Assembly: GCF_014648435.1 (NCBI RefSeq)
Contig: NZ_BMRC01000009.1
Span: 310,001 to 374,000 of the forward strand
Origin: Nonomuraea spiralis
GTDB lineage: Bacteria; Actinomycetota; Actinomycetes; Streptosporangiales; Streptosporangiaceae
Length of the DNA stretch: 64,000 bases
Direction: 5' to 3'
The notes under the pieces are model-generated. The model was given only the letters and a program-made list of their open reading frames with translations, made no database searches and was not told the origin of the DNA. Shown in pieces: positions 43,329 to 51,234 of this stretch; position 1 is the first letter of the stretch; every line of letters begins with the position of its first letter. A program made the translations under genes and the position numbers.

Positions 43329-44885
43329 ATGTCCGGCAGACAGCACAGGGAAACGGAGATCGCCCGGCGGATCAGGGCCAAAGGCCTTGCCACCGGGCGT
43401 ACGTCCGCCCAGATAGCTGAAGAGATCCACGAGGCGTGTTCACCGCAGTTCAGCACGACCCGCATCAAGGCGCATCGCCTCTCCTACGGCATCGCGCTCG
43501 CGGACGTGATCGAACAGGTGCGGGCACTCTTCGAACGGGACGCGAAGGCGCCGCCGGGCATCGGCGAGACCCTGCTGTCGGCGTACGAGAGCGGGCTCAA
43601 GCGTCCGGGGCCCGAGTACCTGCACTACCTGTGCACGGTCTACCGGGTCGAGCCCGTCGAGCTCGGCTTCGACGGGCCCTGCATCTGCGGCCACGGCCAC
43701 CGCAATTCCGGTGTGCTCGGCGAGCCCGCCCTTCGCAAGGGCTCGGCGTCGATCCACCGCGATCTGGTCATCCATCCGATGGTCGCCGAGGCCGACGCCC
43801 AGGAGGACGAGAACATCCTGCGGCGCACGTTGTTAAATCTGCTCAACAACACCGACGCCTCGCACCGCCAGGAGTTCGACGGGCCGGTGGTGGGGGCGTG
43901 CGAGGGCATCCGGCGGCGGATGGACGAGACGCTGGTGTCGGCCACCGTCTCGGGCGGGATGCTCGACCAGTGGGAGGAGGCGACGCTCGCCTTCGGCCGC
44001 CAGTACACGACGACGCCCCCTCTGCGCCTGTTGTGCGACGTCCTGCTGGAGCTGAGCGCGGTCCGTACGGCGTTGTCCCGCCGCCAGCCGATCGACCTCC
44101 AGGACCGGCTGTGCCGCATGGCCGCGCAGCTGTCCGGCCTGAGCGGCATGGTGATGATCAACCTCGGTGACCACCGGCTGGCCCGGTCCTTCTTCCGCAC
44201 CGGCCGCATCGCCGCCGACGAGACCGGCGACCGCGCGCTGCGGGCGTGGATCACGGCCAGGGAGTCGCTCGTCCCCCTCTACTACGGCGACGCCCGCGAG
44301 GCGCTCAACCTCGCCAAGAAGAGCCGCGACCTGGCGGGTGCCACGCCGTGCGTGGCCCAGGCCATGGCGCCGGTCGTCGAGGCGCGGGCGCTGGCGATGC
44401 TCTCCGGCACCGACAGCAAGAAGGAGGTCGTCGACCAGGCCAAGCGCGCGCTGGCCCGGGCCAGGAACGCCTTCTCCGCCATGCGCAGCGATGAGCAGGA
44501 GGACATGGCCTTCGGCTACACCGAGAAGCAGCTCTACTTCTACCAGGGCGACGTGCTCACCAAGCTGGGCCAGACCCTGGAGGCCGAGGTGGTGCTCGAC
44601 CAGGCGCTCGGCAAGTACGAGGACCACGTACTCGACCAGACCCTGATCAGGCTCGACCAGGCCCAGTGCCGCCTGCTGGAAGGTGACATCGCTGAAGCCC
44701 TCACCATCGGCACGAACGCCTTGCGCATGTTGGGGGATGAATACCTTACGGACCTCATCATCCGCCCGGCGCTCGCCCTGGAGCAGGCGATCATGAAAAA
44801 GGTCGACAAACATCCCATGTTGCCGGACTACAGCGCCCAGCTGCGGCGCCGGAGGACGGCCCAGAAGGAAGGGAGCGGTGGATGA
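43329..44885 (+). CDS. XRE-type regulator with TPR-like C-terminus and Cys/His knuckle
   Basis: 518 residues. Residues 5-110 contain a helix-turn-helix region (SAYESGLKRPGPEYLHYLCT). It is followed by CICGHGH at about 118-124, a possible zinc site. Residues 250-500 are helical repeats of TPR type (LARSFFRTGRIAADETGDRA, AEVVLDQALGKYEDHVLDQT). This resembles the large actinobacterial family of XRE regulators that sense peptides or small ligands through TPR-like domains. Its stop overlaps the ATG of a GNAT gene, suggesting the acetyltransferase works with it. Confidence 0.8.
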   Translation: MSGRQHRETEIARRIRAKGLATGRTSAQIAEEIHEACSPQFSTTRIKAHRLSYGIALADVIEQVRALFERDAKAPPGIGETLLSAYESGLKRPGPEYLHYLCTVYRVEPVELGFDGPCICGHGHRNSGVLGEPALRKGSASIHRDLVIHPMVAEADAQEDENILRRTLLNLLNNTDASHRQEFDGPVVGACEGIRRRMDETLVSATVSGGMLDQWEEATLAFGRQYTTTPPLRLLCDVLLELSAVRTALSRRQPIDLQDRLCRMAAQLSGLSGMVMINLGDHRLARSFFRTGRIAADETGDRALRAWITARESLVPLYYGDAREALNLAKKSRDLAGATPCVAQAMAPVVEARALAMLSGTDSKKEVVDQAKRALARARNAFSAMRSDEQEDMAFGYTEKQLYFYQGDVLTKLGQTLEAEVVLDQALGKYEDHVLDQTLIRLDQAQCRLLEGDIAEALTIGTNALRMLGDEYLTDLIIRPALALEQAIMKKVDKHPMLPDYSAQLRRRRTAQKEGSGG

Positions 44886-45370
44886 CGTTGAAGATCCGGC
44901 GGTACCGCTGGTCCGATCTCGACACCATCCTCGCGCTACACCGGATCTGCCTCGCCGAGGTGGGCCTGTCGCCCGGCGACGGCGTCTACTACGACGACGA
45001 CTTCCCCCGTATCCAGGAGATCTACCTGGCCTGCGGCGGTGACTTCCTCGTGGGCGAGAGCGCCTCGCGGGTGGTCGCCATGGGCGGGCTGAAGCCCGTC
45101 GACCGCGACACGGTGGAGGTCTGCAGGCTGAGGGTGCATCCGGAGTTCCAGCGGCGCGGCTTCGGCGCCGCCATGCTCTCGGCCCTCGAAGAGCGTGCGC
45201 TGGAGCTCGGCTTCAACAGCCTGAGAGGCGACACCACGCTCAACCAGGGCGCCGCCCTCGCCCTGTACGCCCGCCAGGGCTGGCGTGAGCTGTCACGCAG
45301 CCAGGTGGGCGATCTCGTCGTCGTGTACGGCGAGAAACGGCTGGAGCCCGCGCCGGCTCTGGAGTTCTAG
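44882..45370 (+). CDS. GNAT N-acetyltransferase
   Basis: 162 residues, ATGA-coupled to the preceding regulator gene. CoA-binding motif VCRLRVHPEFQRRGFGAAML near residue 85, followed by ALELGFNSLRGDTTLNQGAA and ALYARQGWREL, typical of GNAT motif B. Acceptor unknown. The obligatory pairing with an XRE-TPR regulator hints at modification of that regulator or of its ligand. Confidence 0.85.
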   Translation: MTLKIRRYRWSDLDTILALHRICLAEVGLSPGDGVYYDDDFPRIQEIYLACGGDFLVGESASRVVAMGGLKPVDRDTVEVCRLRVHPEFQRRGFGAAMLSALEERALELGFNSLRGDTTLNQGAALALYARQGWRELSRSQVGDLVVVYGEKRLEPAPALEF

Positions 45371-45542
45371 ATCCACGAAGTACCGGGTCCGGCTGGTCGC
45401 CGGTCCGAGGCCGTGCCCCACCCCCTCCTGGGGCTCTTGGCTTGTTCGCCCTTTCGGCCCCCGGCCGGCTCCCGCGCCCCTTACGCTCAGGCGTGGCCAC
45501 ACCGCCTCGGCGCTCGCTGTGAGTGACGGCCTTCCATGCGCG

Positions 45543-45580
45543 TTCGCACCGTACGCGATCGTGTCCGTACGCGGTGCGAA
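45543..45580. terminator. hairpin after the GNAT gene (terminator or operator)
   Basis: TTCGCACC-GTACG pairs with CGTAC-GC-GGTGCGAA: 13 bp with a 2-base bulge and a 10-base loop. It lies in the 384-base gap between the GNAT and EamA genes. No T run follows, so it is at best a GC-type actinobacterial terminator. Confidence 0.45.
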
Positions 45581-45640
45581 TGGGGAGATCCTCTGCTGTA
45601 CTAGGCAGTAACCGCTGTAGAGAGCCCATTTCGCCGCCGC

Positions 45641-45685
45641 TGGTATGGATGTTCGAACCCGCGAATGAGGCTCTTACCACTGAGT
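45641..45685 (-). other. tRNA-like relic
   Basis: On the complement, CTCAGTGGTAAGAG (D-arm form) is followed by GCGGGTTCGAAC (T-arm form) and ends CCATACCA. The anticodon arm is missing (only a few bases join the two parts) and the T-stem does not close, so it cannot be a working tRNA. It could be a decayed attachment-site remnant or chance. Confidence 0.3.
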
Positions 45686-45754
45686 GGAACAGGAACCTCA
45701 CCAGCTTCGCCGCGTGCTCTGGCGGATGCTCTTAGTAGTGGCATGCTCTCCTCC

Positions 45755-47026
45755 ATGGCAGTCGTGCCCGCTCCCCGACCCCTCCTGGGAGCCGTGCTTC
45801 TGTTGTTCGTCAGCGCCGCTTGGGGGTCGGCGTTTCCGCTGATGAAGGATCTCATCCTCCGGTTACCCGTAGAGGATCTGCTCGCCGAGCGCTATCTCAT
45901 CGCGGCGGTCACGTTGCTGCTCATCCGGCCCGGTTGCCTACGGAGGCTGTCGCGCCGGACGTGGATCAACGGGGTCGTGCTGGGGCTGCTGTTCGGCGTG
46001 GGGCAGACCGCCCAGGCGCTGGCGCTGCACAGCCTGCCCTCGGCGGTGTCGGGGTTCGCCGTCGGGTGCAGCGTGCTCATCACGCCCGTCATGGCCCTGG
46101 TGATGTTCAGGAGCCGGGCGCCCCGGCGGGTGTGGGCGGGCGTGGTGCTGGCCATGGCGGGGATGACCGTGTTCACGCTGCTGCGCGGGATCGAGGACCA
46201 CGAGGTCTCGCTGCTCGCGCTCGGCGTCACGCTCTCGGCCGCGGCGCTCTACTCGGGCCACACGCTCATGCTCGCCCAGCTCTCCGGAACGGGCGAGCGG
46301 TTCCCCGCGTACGCGCTGACCGTGATCCAGCTCTTCACGATCGGGATGCTCACCGGGGTGTTCGCGCTGCGCGGCGGGATCACGCTGCCGTCCAGCCTGC
46401 CCGACTGGGTGATCCTGGCGCACCTGGCCGTGGTGTCGTGCGCCCTGGGGTTCCTGGCCCGCTCGTACGGGCAGAAGCACGTACCGGCCGTGCCGAGCGC
46501 GATCATGATGTCCTCGCAGCCCATCTGGGTGGCCGCCATCGCGGTGATCTGGTTCAACGAGCAGGTGGGCTGGAGCATGGTGACGGGCGGCGGCCTGATG
46601 GCGGTGGCGATGCTGCTGGCCCTGCCGGAGCGGGGCGCCGCCAAGGGAACACCGGACCGGTCGGGCAGGCGCGACCTGCTGGCGGTCTCCCGGCGCGCGG
46701 CCCTCGTCCTGGCCGACCTGCGGATCAAACGTGAGGACCGGCTGCGGTTCGAGGCCGGGCCCGCGCCGTTCATCGCCAAGAGCGCGTGCCGGGACGTCGA
46801 GGCGTGCCCGTGGAACGCCCACGCGCTGAAGGGCGGCGGGGAGCCGAGCCTGGAGCGGCTGATCGGGCGGGCGACCGCGATCGTACGGGCCAAGAAGTTG
46901 CCGGGGCCCGGCTGTTGTCAGTCCGTCACGTTGGTCGGGCGGTGTCTGTGCGCATTGATGGAGGAATCCGAACAGACGCGGGTCGCGGCGGTGGAGCACT
47001 GGTTTCGGTCTCAACAGGCTGAGTGA
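45755..47026 (+). CDS. EamA/DMT-family transporter with Cys-rich cytosolic tail
   Basis: 423 residues. Residues 8-305 give ten hydrophobic helices in two EamA repeats (LLLFVSAAWGSAFPLMKDLI; PSAIMMSSQPIWVAAIAVIW). The C-terminal 110 residues are soluble and contain five or more Cys: ACRDVEACPWNAH near 345-357 and GPGCCQSVTLVGRCLCAL near 385-400. The tail is not part of usual EamA transporters. Start uncertain: ATG 45755 gives a standard N-terminus, ATG 45743 adds four residues; no clear binding site precedes either. Confidence 0.8.
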   Translation: MAVVPAPRPLLGAVLLLFVSAAWGSAFPLMKDLILRLPVEDLLAERYLIAAVTLLLIRPGCLRRLSRRTWINGVVLGLLFGVGQTAQALALHSLPSAVSGFAVGCSVLITPVMALVMFRSRAPRRVWAGVVLAMAGMTVFTLLRGIEDHEVSLLALGVTLSAAALYSGHTLMLAQLSGTGERFPAYALTVIQLFTIGMLTGVFALRGGITLPSSLPDWVILAHLAVVSCALGFLARSYGQKHVPAVPSAIMMSSQPIWVAAIAVIWFNEQVGWSMVTGGGLMAVAMLLALPERGAAKGTPDRSGRRDLLAVSRRAALVLADLRIKREDRLRFEAGPAPFIAKSACRDVEACPWNAHALKGGGEPSLERLIGRATAIVRAKKLPGPGCCQSVTLVGRCLCALMEESEQTRVAAVEHWFRSQQAE

Positions 47027-47071
47027 CGCGGCCAAATGTCAGGTGCTTCTTATTCGCTATACCGCCATGTA

Positions 47072-47120
47072 ATTCACCATAAATCTTGATATTCGGTTGG
47101 GTGTCCGAATAATGGTGAAT
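47072..47120. promoter_or_regulatory. nested AT-rich stem-loop before small ORF
   Basis: ATTCACCAT (47072-47080) pairs with ATGGTGAAT (47112-47120), 9 bp perfect. Inside it TATTCGG (47090-47096) pairs with CCGAATA (47105-47111), 7 bp with an 8-base loop. The right arms adjoin and a 9-base bulge lies on the left. It ends 11 bases before GGAGGGGG of the next small ORF. Could be an operator, a regulatory RNA structure, or a terminator for the transporter gene. Confidence 0.65.
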
Positions 47121-47144
47121 CTAACCCAATGGAGGGGGCGCGTC

Positions 47145-47219
47145 ATGAAGCGCATCGTCGTTCGCAAGCCTGGCACCGCGCGGCTCACAGGGACCTCCAG
47201 CGTCATCCACAAGGGGTGA
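47145..47219 (+). CDS. 24-residue peptide ORF coupled to TPR gene
   Basis: Begins MKRIVVRKPG and ends TSSVIHKG: a basic N-terminal half, then Thr/Ser/Gly-rich. GGAGGGGG at 47131-47138 gives one of the best ribosome binding sites in the window, 6 bases before ATG. The TGA overlaps the GTG start of the TPR gene (GTGA), as in other coupled pairs here. It could be a secreted or modified peptide precursor, a signalling peptide for the TPR protein, or a translated leader. No Cys, no obvious signal peptide, no known family recognised. Confidence 0.6.
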   Translation: MKRIVVRKPGTARLTGTSSVIHKG

Positions 47220-48916
47220 CAGAGGCGAGGGCCCACCTCGCGGTCCGGGGCGGGCCACCTGTCCGATGGGGGGCCGTGCGGCTGCTGATGCCGGTCATAG
47301 ACGCGCATCGCCGGCCGCGCGGCCCCTACTCCATGGGGGCCGCCCTGCTGCGGCACCTGGTGCCGGCCGCACCGCCCGAGCTGGTCGCGGCGCACGACAT
47401 CGAGATCCGGGCGGCCGCGCCCGACCTGGCCGGGCGGGTGCCCGCCCGGCGGGTGACCCTCGACGCCGCGCTGCCCGACGAGGAACGCATCCTGGTGCCG
47501 GCGCCCCGCCGTACGCTGAGGCTGGCCAACGGGATCGCCGAGTTCGTCCGCGACGCCGTACGGCCCGGCGCGGCGCTCGCGGTGTGCAACGGCGCGCACG
47601 CCGACCCCACCGACACCGAGCTGCTGGACGTCATGACGCGGCGCGTCCCGCCCGGCACGCTCACGATCATGATCTACGCGGACGGCCCCGAGCCGCCCGC
47701 CGACGAGCGCACCCCCGACGACCTGTGGCCCCTGGTGGACCGATGCATGCGCGAGGGTTTCCTGCCCGCCGCCGTCGAGCTGGGGCAGCTCGGCCTGGCC
47801 CGGACCGAGCCCGGTGAGGCCCTGTGGTGGCCCTTCGCCCAGCGCACCGCCACCGCGCTCGGCGGGCTCGGCCGCGTCCGGGAGGCGCGGGCGCTGTGGC
47901 ACCGGGTACGCGCGGCCAGCCAGGACCCGGTCGTGCACGCCGCCGCCGCGTACGGGACGGCCATGCTCGACGCCCGCCACCCCGACCCGGCCCGCCGTGA
48001 CCTGGGCCGGGCCCGGCGCTGGATCAACGAGGCCATCGCCATCTCCGGCCTGCTGCCCGACCCCCTGGAACGGGCCTTCAAACTCGGCTTCGACCGAAAC
48101 GGCCTGGCCCTGATCGAGCTGCGGCACGGACGCCTGGAAGCGGCGTTGTCACTGGTCGAGTCGGCCGTCGAGCTGGCCGGCGAGCTGGGCGAGCGGCACC
48201 CGCTGCACCGGATGGTGCTGCTGACCAACCGGGCCCAGCTCCTCGCCGCGCTCGGCCGCGCCAAGGAGGCCCTGGAGGACTACGCCGCCGCCGTCGCCAT
48301 CGACCCGGCCTTCCCCGACACCTACCTCGAACGCGGGAACCTGCTGTTCGGGCTGGGCCGGACCGAGGAGGCGCTGGCCGACTACGAACGGGCCATGCGA
48401 GCCGGGCCGCCGCTGCCCGAGGCGTACTACAACCGGGCGGAGCTGCGTACGGTGCGGGGGGACGTCGAGGGGGCGCTCGCGGACCTGGGCACGGTGATCG
48501 AGCTGGACCCCTCCTGCCTGGACGCCTACATCAACCGCGCCGGGCTGCTGGCGGCGTCCGAACGGGACGAGGAGGCCAGGGCCGACGTGACGGCCGGGCT
48601 CGCCCGCGCGCCGGGCAACCCGCACCTGCTCACCGTGCTCGGCCAGCTGGAGACGGCGGCGGGCCGCTTCGAGGAGGCCGGGGCGGCACTCGACCTGGCT
48701 GTGGAGCACGCCCCCGAGCTGGCCGCCGCCTGGGGCAACCGGGGAGTGCTGCGCCACGCCACGGGCGACGTGGAAGGCGCGGTCGCGGACCTGACCCGCG
48801 CCATCGAGCTGGACCGGCAACCCGACCTGTACGCCAACCGCGCCGTCGCCCTGCGCGCCCTCGGCAGGATTGCAGAAGCCGAGGCGGACGACCGCCGCGC
48901 GGCCCGTTCGTCCTGA
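47216..48916 (+). CDS. TPR protein with unrecognised N-terminal domain
   Basis: 566 residues from GTG 47216, chosen because it overlaps the stop of the 24-residue ORF; GTG 47276 would lose 20 residues. Residues 1-160 form an unrecognised alpha/beta domain (GPYSMGAALLRHLVPAAPPE, AVCNGAHADPTDTELLDVMT, GTLTIMIYADGP). Residues 200-566 are about ten TPR units (LAALGRAKEALEDYAAAVAI; LFGLGRTEEALADYERAMRA; AWGNRGVLRHATGDVEGAVA). No signal peptide or membrane helix. TPR surfaces bind peptides, so the adjacent small ORF product is the obvious candidate ligand; this is inference. Confidence 0.75.
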   Translation: MTEARAHLAVRGGPPVRWGAVRLLMPVIDAHRRPRGPYSMGAALLRHLVPAAPPELVAAHDIEIRAAAPDLAGRVPARRVTLDAALPDEERILVPAPRRTLRLANGIAEFVRDAVRPGAALAVCNGAHADPTDTELLDVMTRRVPPGTLTIMIYADGPEPPADERTPDDLWPLVDRCMREGFLPAAVELGQLGLARTEPGEALWWPFAQRTATALGGLGRVREARALWHRVRAASQDPVVHAAAAYGTAMLDARHPDPARRDLGRARRWINEAIAISGLLPDPLERAFKLGFDRNGLALIELRHGRLEAALSLVESAVELAGELGERHPLHRMVLLTNRAQLLAALGRAKEALEDYAAAVAIDPAFPDTYLERGNLLFGLGRTEEALADYERAMRAGPPLPEAYYNRAELRTVRGDVEGALADLGTVIELDPSCLDAYINRAGLLAASERDEEARADVTAGLARAPGNPHLLTVLGQLETAAGRFEEAGAALDLAVEHAPELAAAWGNRGVLRHATGDVEGAVADLTRAIELDRQPDLYANRAVALRALGRIAEAEADDRRAARSS

Positions 48917-48934
48917 TGGTGGCACGATTGATGC

Positions 48935-49387
48935 ATGACGGGGCGTATGGGGCGAGCCGCAGCGGTGTGCGGGGCACTGGGGTTGTTGTGGTGGGCCACC
49001 GTCCGGCTGGTGTGGGCGGGCGTCGGCTGCTCGGACTGGGACTGCCTGGCCCCGGCCCTCGGCACCCTCCTGGCGATCAGCCTGGTCATGCTCGCCGGGA
49101 CGGCGTTCGCCCTGGAACGTGTGGACGTGCGGCCCGGGTGGCGGGCGGCGCCGGCGACCGCCTGGGCGGCGGTGGCGTTCTGGGCCGCCGGGAAGACGTT
49201 GCCGTCGTGGCCGTCCACCGCCGCGCACGCCGTGGGCGCGGCGGCGGTCTTCGCCGCATCGGGGGCCGTCGCGGCGTTCGTGACCGGGCCGGGGCCCTCG
49301 CTGTGGTGGAAGGTGCCGACGGCGCTGGCCCTGACCGGCGTGCCGGTCGGCGTGCTCGCCGCGGCCTGGTTCGGGATCGGCGGCTGA
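48935..49387 (+). CDS. small membrane protein of unknown function
   Basis: 150 residues, ATG 48935, 18 bases after the TPR gene and likely in the same transcript. Four hydrophobic segments (VCGALGLLWWATVRLVWAGV, ALGTLLAISLVMLAGTAFAL, WAAVAFWAAG, PTALALTGVPVGVLAAAWFG). Two Cys in GCSDWDCLAP between the first two helices probably face outside. No family recognised. Its end is 6 bases from the convergent ABC ATPase gene end. Confidence 0.7.
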   Translation: MTGRMGRAAAVCGALGLLWWATVRLVWAGVGCSDWDCLAPALGTLLAISLVMLAGTAFALERVDVRPGWRAAPATAWAAVAFWAAGKTLPSWPSTAAHAVGAAAVFAASGAVAAFVTGPGPSLWWKVPTALALTGVPVGVLAAAWFGIGG

Positions 49388-49393
49388 GGGCGG

Positions 49394-50413
49394 TCAGGCG
49401 GGGAACACCTGGACGTGGTCGGCGGCGACCCGCAGGCGTACCTCGTCCCCGGGGGACAGGCCCGCGGCGGCCCTGGACGGCACGTCGGCGAAGATCACCG
49501 AAGGGCCGGCCTGGGCGTACACGCGGGTGGTCGCGCCCAGGAACACCGTTACGTCGACGACCGCCCGCGCGCCCGGCCCGTCCTTGGCGAGTTCGACGTC
49601 CTCGGGGCGGAACATGCACAGGACGCGCGGCGCGGGCGCCTCGACGTCGAACGCGCCGCCCGCGGTGACGCGGCCCGCCACGGCGTCGAGTTCGAGGGTG
49701 TTGCGGTTGCCGACGAAGCCGGCGGCGAAGCGGGTCGAGGGCGCGGTGTAGATCTCGGCGGGCGGGCCGCACTGCTCGATGTCGCCGGCGTTCATCACGG
49801 CCACCCGGTCGGAAATGGCGAGGGCCTCGGCCTGATCATGGGTGACGAAGACGGTGGTGATGCCGACCTGGTGCTGGATGCGGCGCACCTCGTCGCGCAG
49901 GCGGTGGCGTACCTGGGCGTCCAGGGCGGACAGCGGCTCGTCCAGCAGCAGCACCTCGGGGCGGGGGGAGAGCGCGCGGGCGAGGGCGACGCGCTGCTGC
50001 TGGCCGCCGGAGAGCTGGTTAGGCAGGCGGTCGCCGAGGTGTTCCAGGCCGACGAGGTCCAGCATCTCGGCCACCCGGGCCCTGACCTCCTCCTTCGGCC
50101 GTTTCCTGACGGTCAGGGGGAAGGCGACGTTCCCGCGTACGGTGAGGTTGGGGAACAGCGCGTACGACTGGAAGACCATGCCGATGGGCCGCTTGCGCAC
50201 CGGCACGCCGGCCATGTCGGCGCCGCCGATCGTCAGCCGCCCGCCGTCGAACCCGGTCAGGCCCGCGATGCAGCGCAGCAGCGTGGTCTTGCCGCAGCCC
50301 GACGGGCCGAGCAGGGCCAGCAGCTCACCCTGCTCGACGCTGACGCTCACGCCGTTCAGCGCGGTGTGGCCGGCGTAGCGCTTGGTGATGCGGTCGAGTA
50401 CGACGTGGCTCAT
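49394..50413 (-). CDS. ABC importer ATPase (PotA/FbpC type)
   Basis: 339 residues. Walker A GPSGCGKTT near residue 37, Q-loop VFQSYALFPNLTV, signature LSGGQQQRVALARAL near 135, Walker B LLLDEPLSALDAQ, switch His in VTHDQAEA. The C-terminal 110 residues form a TOBE domain (CMFRPEDVELAKDGPGARAV). Energises the importer encoded upstream. The ATG overlaps the stop of the permease gene (ATGA). Relatives carry spermidine/putrescine, Fe(III) or aminoethylphosphonate. Confidence 0.92.
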   Translation of the reverse strand: MSHVVLDRITKRYAGHTALNGVSVSVEQGELLALLGPSGCGKTTLLRCIAGLTGFDGGRLTIGGADMAGVPVRKRPIGMVFQSYALFPNLTVRGNVAFPLTVRKRPKEEVRARVAEMLDLVGLEHLGDRLPNQLSGGQQQRVALARALSPRPEVLLLDEPLSALDAQVRHRLRDEVRRIQHQVGITTVFVTHDQAEALAISDRVAVMNAGDIEQCGPPAEIYTAPSTRFAAGFVGNRNTLELDAVAGRVTAGGAFDVEAPAPRVLCMFRPEDVELAKDGPGARAVVDVTVFLGATTRVYAQAGPSVIFADVPSRAAAGLSPGDEVRLRVAADHVQVFPA

Positions 50414-51234
50414 GGAGTGGTGCCCTTCTGGACCGGAGCGGTGGCCATGGACGCGCTCACCCGGCCGCGGCCGAGCCAGACGACCAGCGCGGACAGCGCG
50501 AACAGCAGGCCGAAGGTGAAGATGGTGACGACGGCCAGCGCGTTGGGGTCGCCCAGCGTCCTGGAGACGAACTGCCGGGCCGACCAGAGCGGCAGCGTCT
50601 CGTAGCTGACGCCGGTGAGGATCTTGGCGAGCGCGAACTCGTTCATGGCGGTCGCGATCACGAGCAGCGCGCCGGAGACCACCCCGCCGCGGATCGCCGG
50701 GAAGATCACCCGGACCAGCGTGGCGGCGGGCCCGGCGCCGCACGTGGCGGCGGCCTCGCTGAGCCGGACGGCCCCCGCCGCCAGCAGCGAGCTCTCCACC
50801 GCCCGGTACATGAACGGGAACGCGACCGCCGCGGTCGCGGCGGCCAGCAGCCAGAACGTGCCGAACAGCTCGGGCGCGACCGACTTGGTGACGAGCTGGA
50901 GGCCCGCGCCGACGACCACCCACGGGATGGCGAACGGGATCACCGAGATCGTCTGGACGATCGACCCGATGCGCGGGTTGTGCACGACCGACCAGTACGC
51001 CGCAGGCACGACCAGCACGATCTCGATCACCACGACGACCGCCGAGAGCACGAGCGAGCGGCCGAGCGCGGCCATGACGTCCGGCTTGGCGAACACGCCG
51101 GTCCAGTGGGCCAGGGTGTAGCCGTCGGGCAGGGGCGTGTCGGTCCATCGGGTGGCCAGGGAGTACAGCAGGGCGGCCAGCAGCGGCAGCCCGAAGTAGA
51201 CGGCGAGCAGGCCGAGGAAGACACGACGTCTCAC
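50410..51234 (-). CDS. ABC importer permease 2
   Basis: 274 residues from GTG 51234, which overlaps the stop of permease 1 (GTGA). Six hydrophobic helices (RRRVFLGLLAVYFGLPLLAA at the start). EAA loop LSEAAATCGAGPAATLVRVI near residue 175 for contact with the ATPase. PotC/FbpB-type inner-membrane permease. Belongs to the four-gene importer operon read from 53233 to 49394. Confidence 0.9.
   Translation of the reverse strand: MRRRVFLGLLAVYFGLPLLAALLYSLATRWTDTPLPDGYTLAHWTGVFAKPDVMAALGRSLVLSAVVVVIEIVLVVPAAYWSVVHNPRIGSIVQTISVIPFAIPWVVVGAGLQLVTKSVAPELFGTFWLLAAATAAVAFPFMYRAVESSLLAAGAVRLSEAAATCGAGPAATLVRVIFPAIRGGVVSGALLVIATAMNEFALAKILTGVSYETLPLWSARQFVSRTLGDPNALAVVTIFTFGLLFALSALVVWLGRGRVSASMATAPVQKGTTP

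Noticed and set aside
45641..45685. functional tRNA gene
   Set aside because: No anticodon arm and the T-stem does not pair; kept only as a relic.
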